Shown: positions 63,278 through 64,000 of the stretch, one piece after another
Layout: every line of letters starts with the position of its first letter
How positions within the stretch are numbered: position 1 is the first letter of the stretch
DNA from: Vibrio coralliirubri
Lineage (GTDB): Bacteria > Pseudomonadota > Gammaproteobacteria > Enterobacterales > Vibrionaceae
Length of the DNA: 64,000 nucleotides
NCBI RefSeq assembly: GCF_024347375.1
Contig: NZ_AP025470.1
Coordinates: forward strand, 2,480,001-2,544,000
Reading direction: 5' to 3'
Position numbers and translations under genes: made by a program
The notes under the pieces: generated by a model
Told to the model about the DNA's origin: nothing
The model's database searches: none
The model's input: only the letters and a program-made list of their open reading frames with translations

Positions 63278-64000
63278 ATGCCATCAAAAAGAGTATCACC
63301 TGAGCCAATAACTCGTTCTGTGATTCTGTTATGCAACACCGCATGCCTGCACCATAGTCAGTGGGTAGGAGAGCTGCGTCTCCATAACTGGGAAGCTCAA
63401 GTTGCAGAAACGACCGAACAGGCCATTCACTTACTTGATAGACGCGGCGAAAGCTACGCACCAATTGTCGTTTCTTGTCTAACATCATCCTCAATCGACA
63501 AACAGTGTGAGCAAATATCAGCGTTAAAGGTTCACTCTCCAAGTTTAAAAGCAATCGCTATCTGCAACCAACCACCAAGCCGCAACTTATCGCTCATTAA
63601 GCAAACCTTTTGGGATTATTACCACCTACCTATTGATACAGAATGGCTTTGTCGAAATTTAGGGCATGCGTATGGCATGGTCGACACCAAGCAAACTAAA
63701 CCTAAGCTAGCCTCGTGCCATGAATGTCAATTGGTAGGGCAATCCAGAACCATCCAACAACTTAAAAAGAAGATAGCCAAGATCGCTAACAACGATTTTC
63801 CAGTGCTGATTCAAGGGGAAACCGGAACTGGAAAAAGCCTATGCGCGCGTTTAATACATGAGGCCTCAGCCCGCAGTCAAAAACCTTTCATCGCTGTAAA
63901 TTGTGGCGCAATTCCACAATCCCTGATTCACTCAGAGTTATTTGGCTTTGAAAAAGGCTCGTTCACGGGTGCAAACAAACGCTACGTCGGACATGTGGAA
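63278..64000 (+). CDS. Sigma-54-dependent transcriptional activator (C-terminus beyond window)
   Basis: 241 codons are present from ATG 63278. The first 150 residues are a receiver-like or other sensory region of uncertain type. The AAA+ domain begins near 155 (LVGQSRTIQQLKKKIAKIA), with Walker A GETGTGKS near 190 and the sigma-54-contacting loop in LFGFEKGSFTGAN (GAFTGA variant GSFTGA) near 230. The rest of the AAA+ and the Fis-type DNA-binding domain are cut off. Targets unknown. Confidence 0.9.
   Translation, partial: MPSKRVSPEPITRSVILLCNTACLHHSQWVGELRLHNWEAQVAETTEQAIHLLDRRGESYAPIVVSCLTSSSIDKQCEQISALKVHSPSLKAIAICNQPPSRNLSLIKQTFWDYYHLPIDTEWLCRNLGHAYGMVDTKQTKPKLASCHECQLVGQSRTIQQLKKKIAKIANNDFPVLIQGETGTGKSLCARLIHEASARSQKPFIAVNCGAIPQSLIHSELFGFEKGSFTGANKRYVGHVE

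Noticed and set aside
63213..63554. Minus-strand frame opposite the sigma-54 activator
   Set aside because: Overlaps a coding region supported by AAA+ motifs; no recognisable protein features.

Overview
The window looks like a chromosome segment of a marine Vibrio, most likely of the Splendidus clade. This rests on gene content (DUF2860-type outer membrane protein, AhpC/AhpF pair, SoxR without SoxS, many LysR/AraC regulators, chitin-related ChbG), moderate GC and Vibrio-like protein sequences. It reads like an accessory-rich region (chromosome II style). I saw no rRNA, tRNA or CRISPR array. REGION 1 (1-9.2 kb): an RND efflux permease (cut by the window edge) and its lipoprotein adaptor, divergent from a TetR regulator with a perfect 21-bp palindrome between them; then a LysR regulator divergent from a YdhR-like monooxygenase, a small membrane protein, cytochrome b561, Blc lipocalin, an AraC regulator and a 58-aa orphan. 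REGION 2 (9.3-24.6 kb): exported and cytoplasmic amidohydrolases, a Tat-exported amidase, a lipoprotein alpha/beta hydrolase, a DUF2860 outer membrane protein, an AraC regulator, an EamA exporter and an SMP-30 protein. Two copies of a 1054-bp IS5-family element flank a ClpP-like lipoprotein gene; one copy interrupts a membrane-protein gene. REGION 3 (24.6-30.8 kb): a LysR gene, then a gene-poor stretch with dispersed repeats leading into a two-gene AAA-ATPase plus HNH-nuclease cassette with the architecture of a Septu-type anti-phage system; then an exported manganese-type pyrophosphatase and an RlpA-like lipoprotein. REGION 4 (31-40 kb): two near-identical VOC genes duplicated with promoter and terminator 5.4 kb apart, enclosing a xanthine permease, a patatin lipoprotein, and an AraC regulator with a FISUMP-domain exported protein. 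That AraC gene and the FISUMP gene carry the same paired operator (AAATAGGC-N19-GCCTATTT). Next come ahpC and ahpF with a textbook OxyR site. REGION 5 (40-54 kb): LysE exporter/Lrp regulator pair; a solute symporter with L-serine dehydratase; a probable catabolic cluster (MFS transporter, tandem SnoaL-domain protein, porin, LacI regulator) with a shared palindromic operator candidate; a sulfatase with a DUF4345 membrane protein; two outer membrane proteins; a globin. REGION 6 (54-64 kb): VOC protein, DsdC-like LysR regulator beside a remnant of chbF and an intact chbG, SoxR, another LysR with a crotonase, an arylamine N-acetyltransferase/FMN-reductase operon carrying an exact SoxR promoter, a CDGSH-glutamate-synthase fusion, a DUF1439 lipoprotein and the start of a sigma-54 activator. 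A recurrent palindromic terminator (GGATTGGTA ... TACCAATCC) occurs five times between 23.6 and 36.5 kb.
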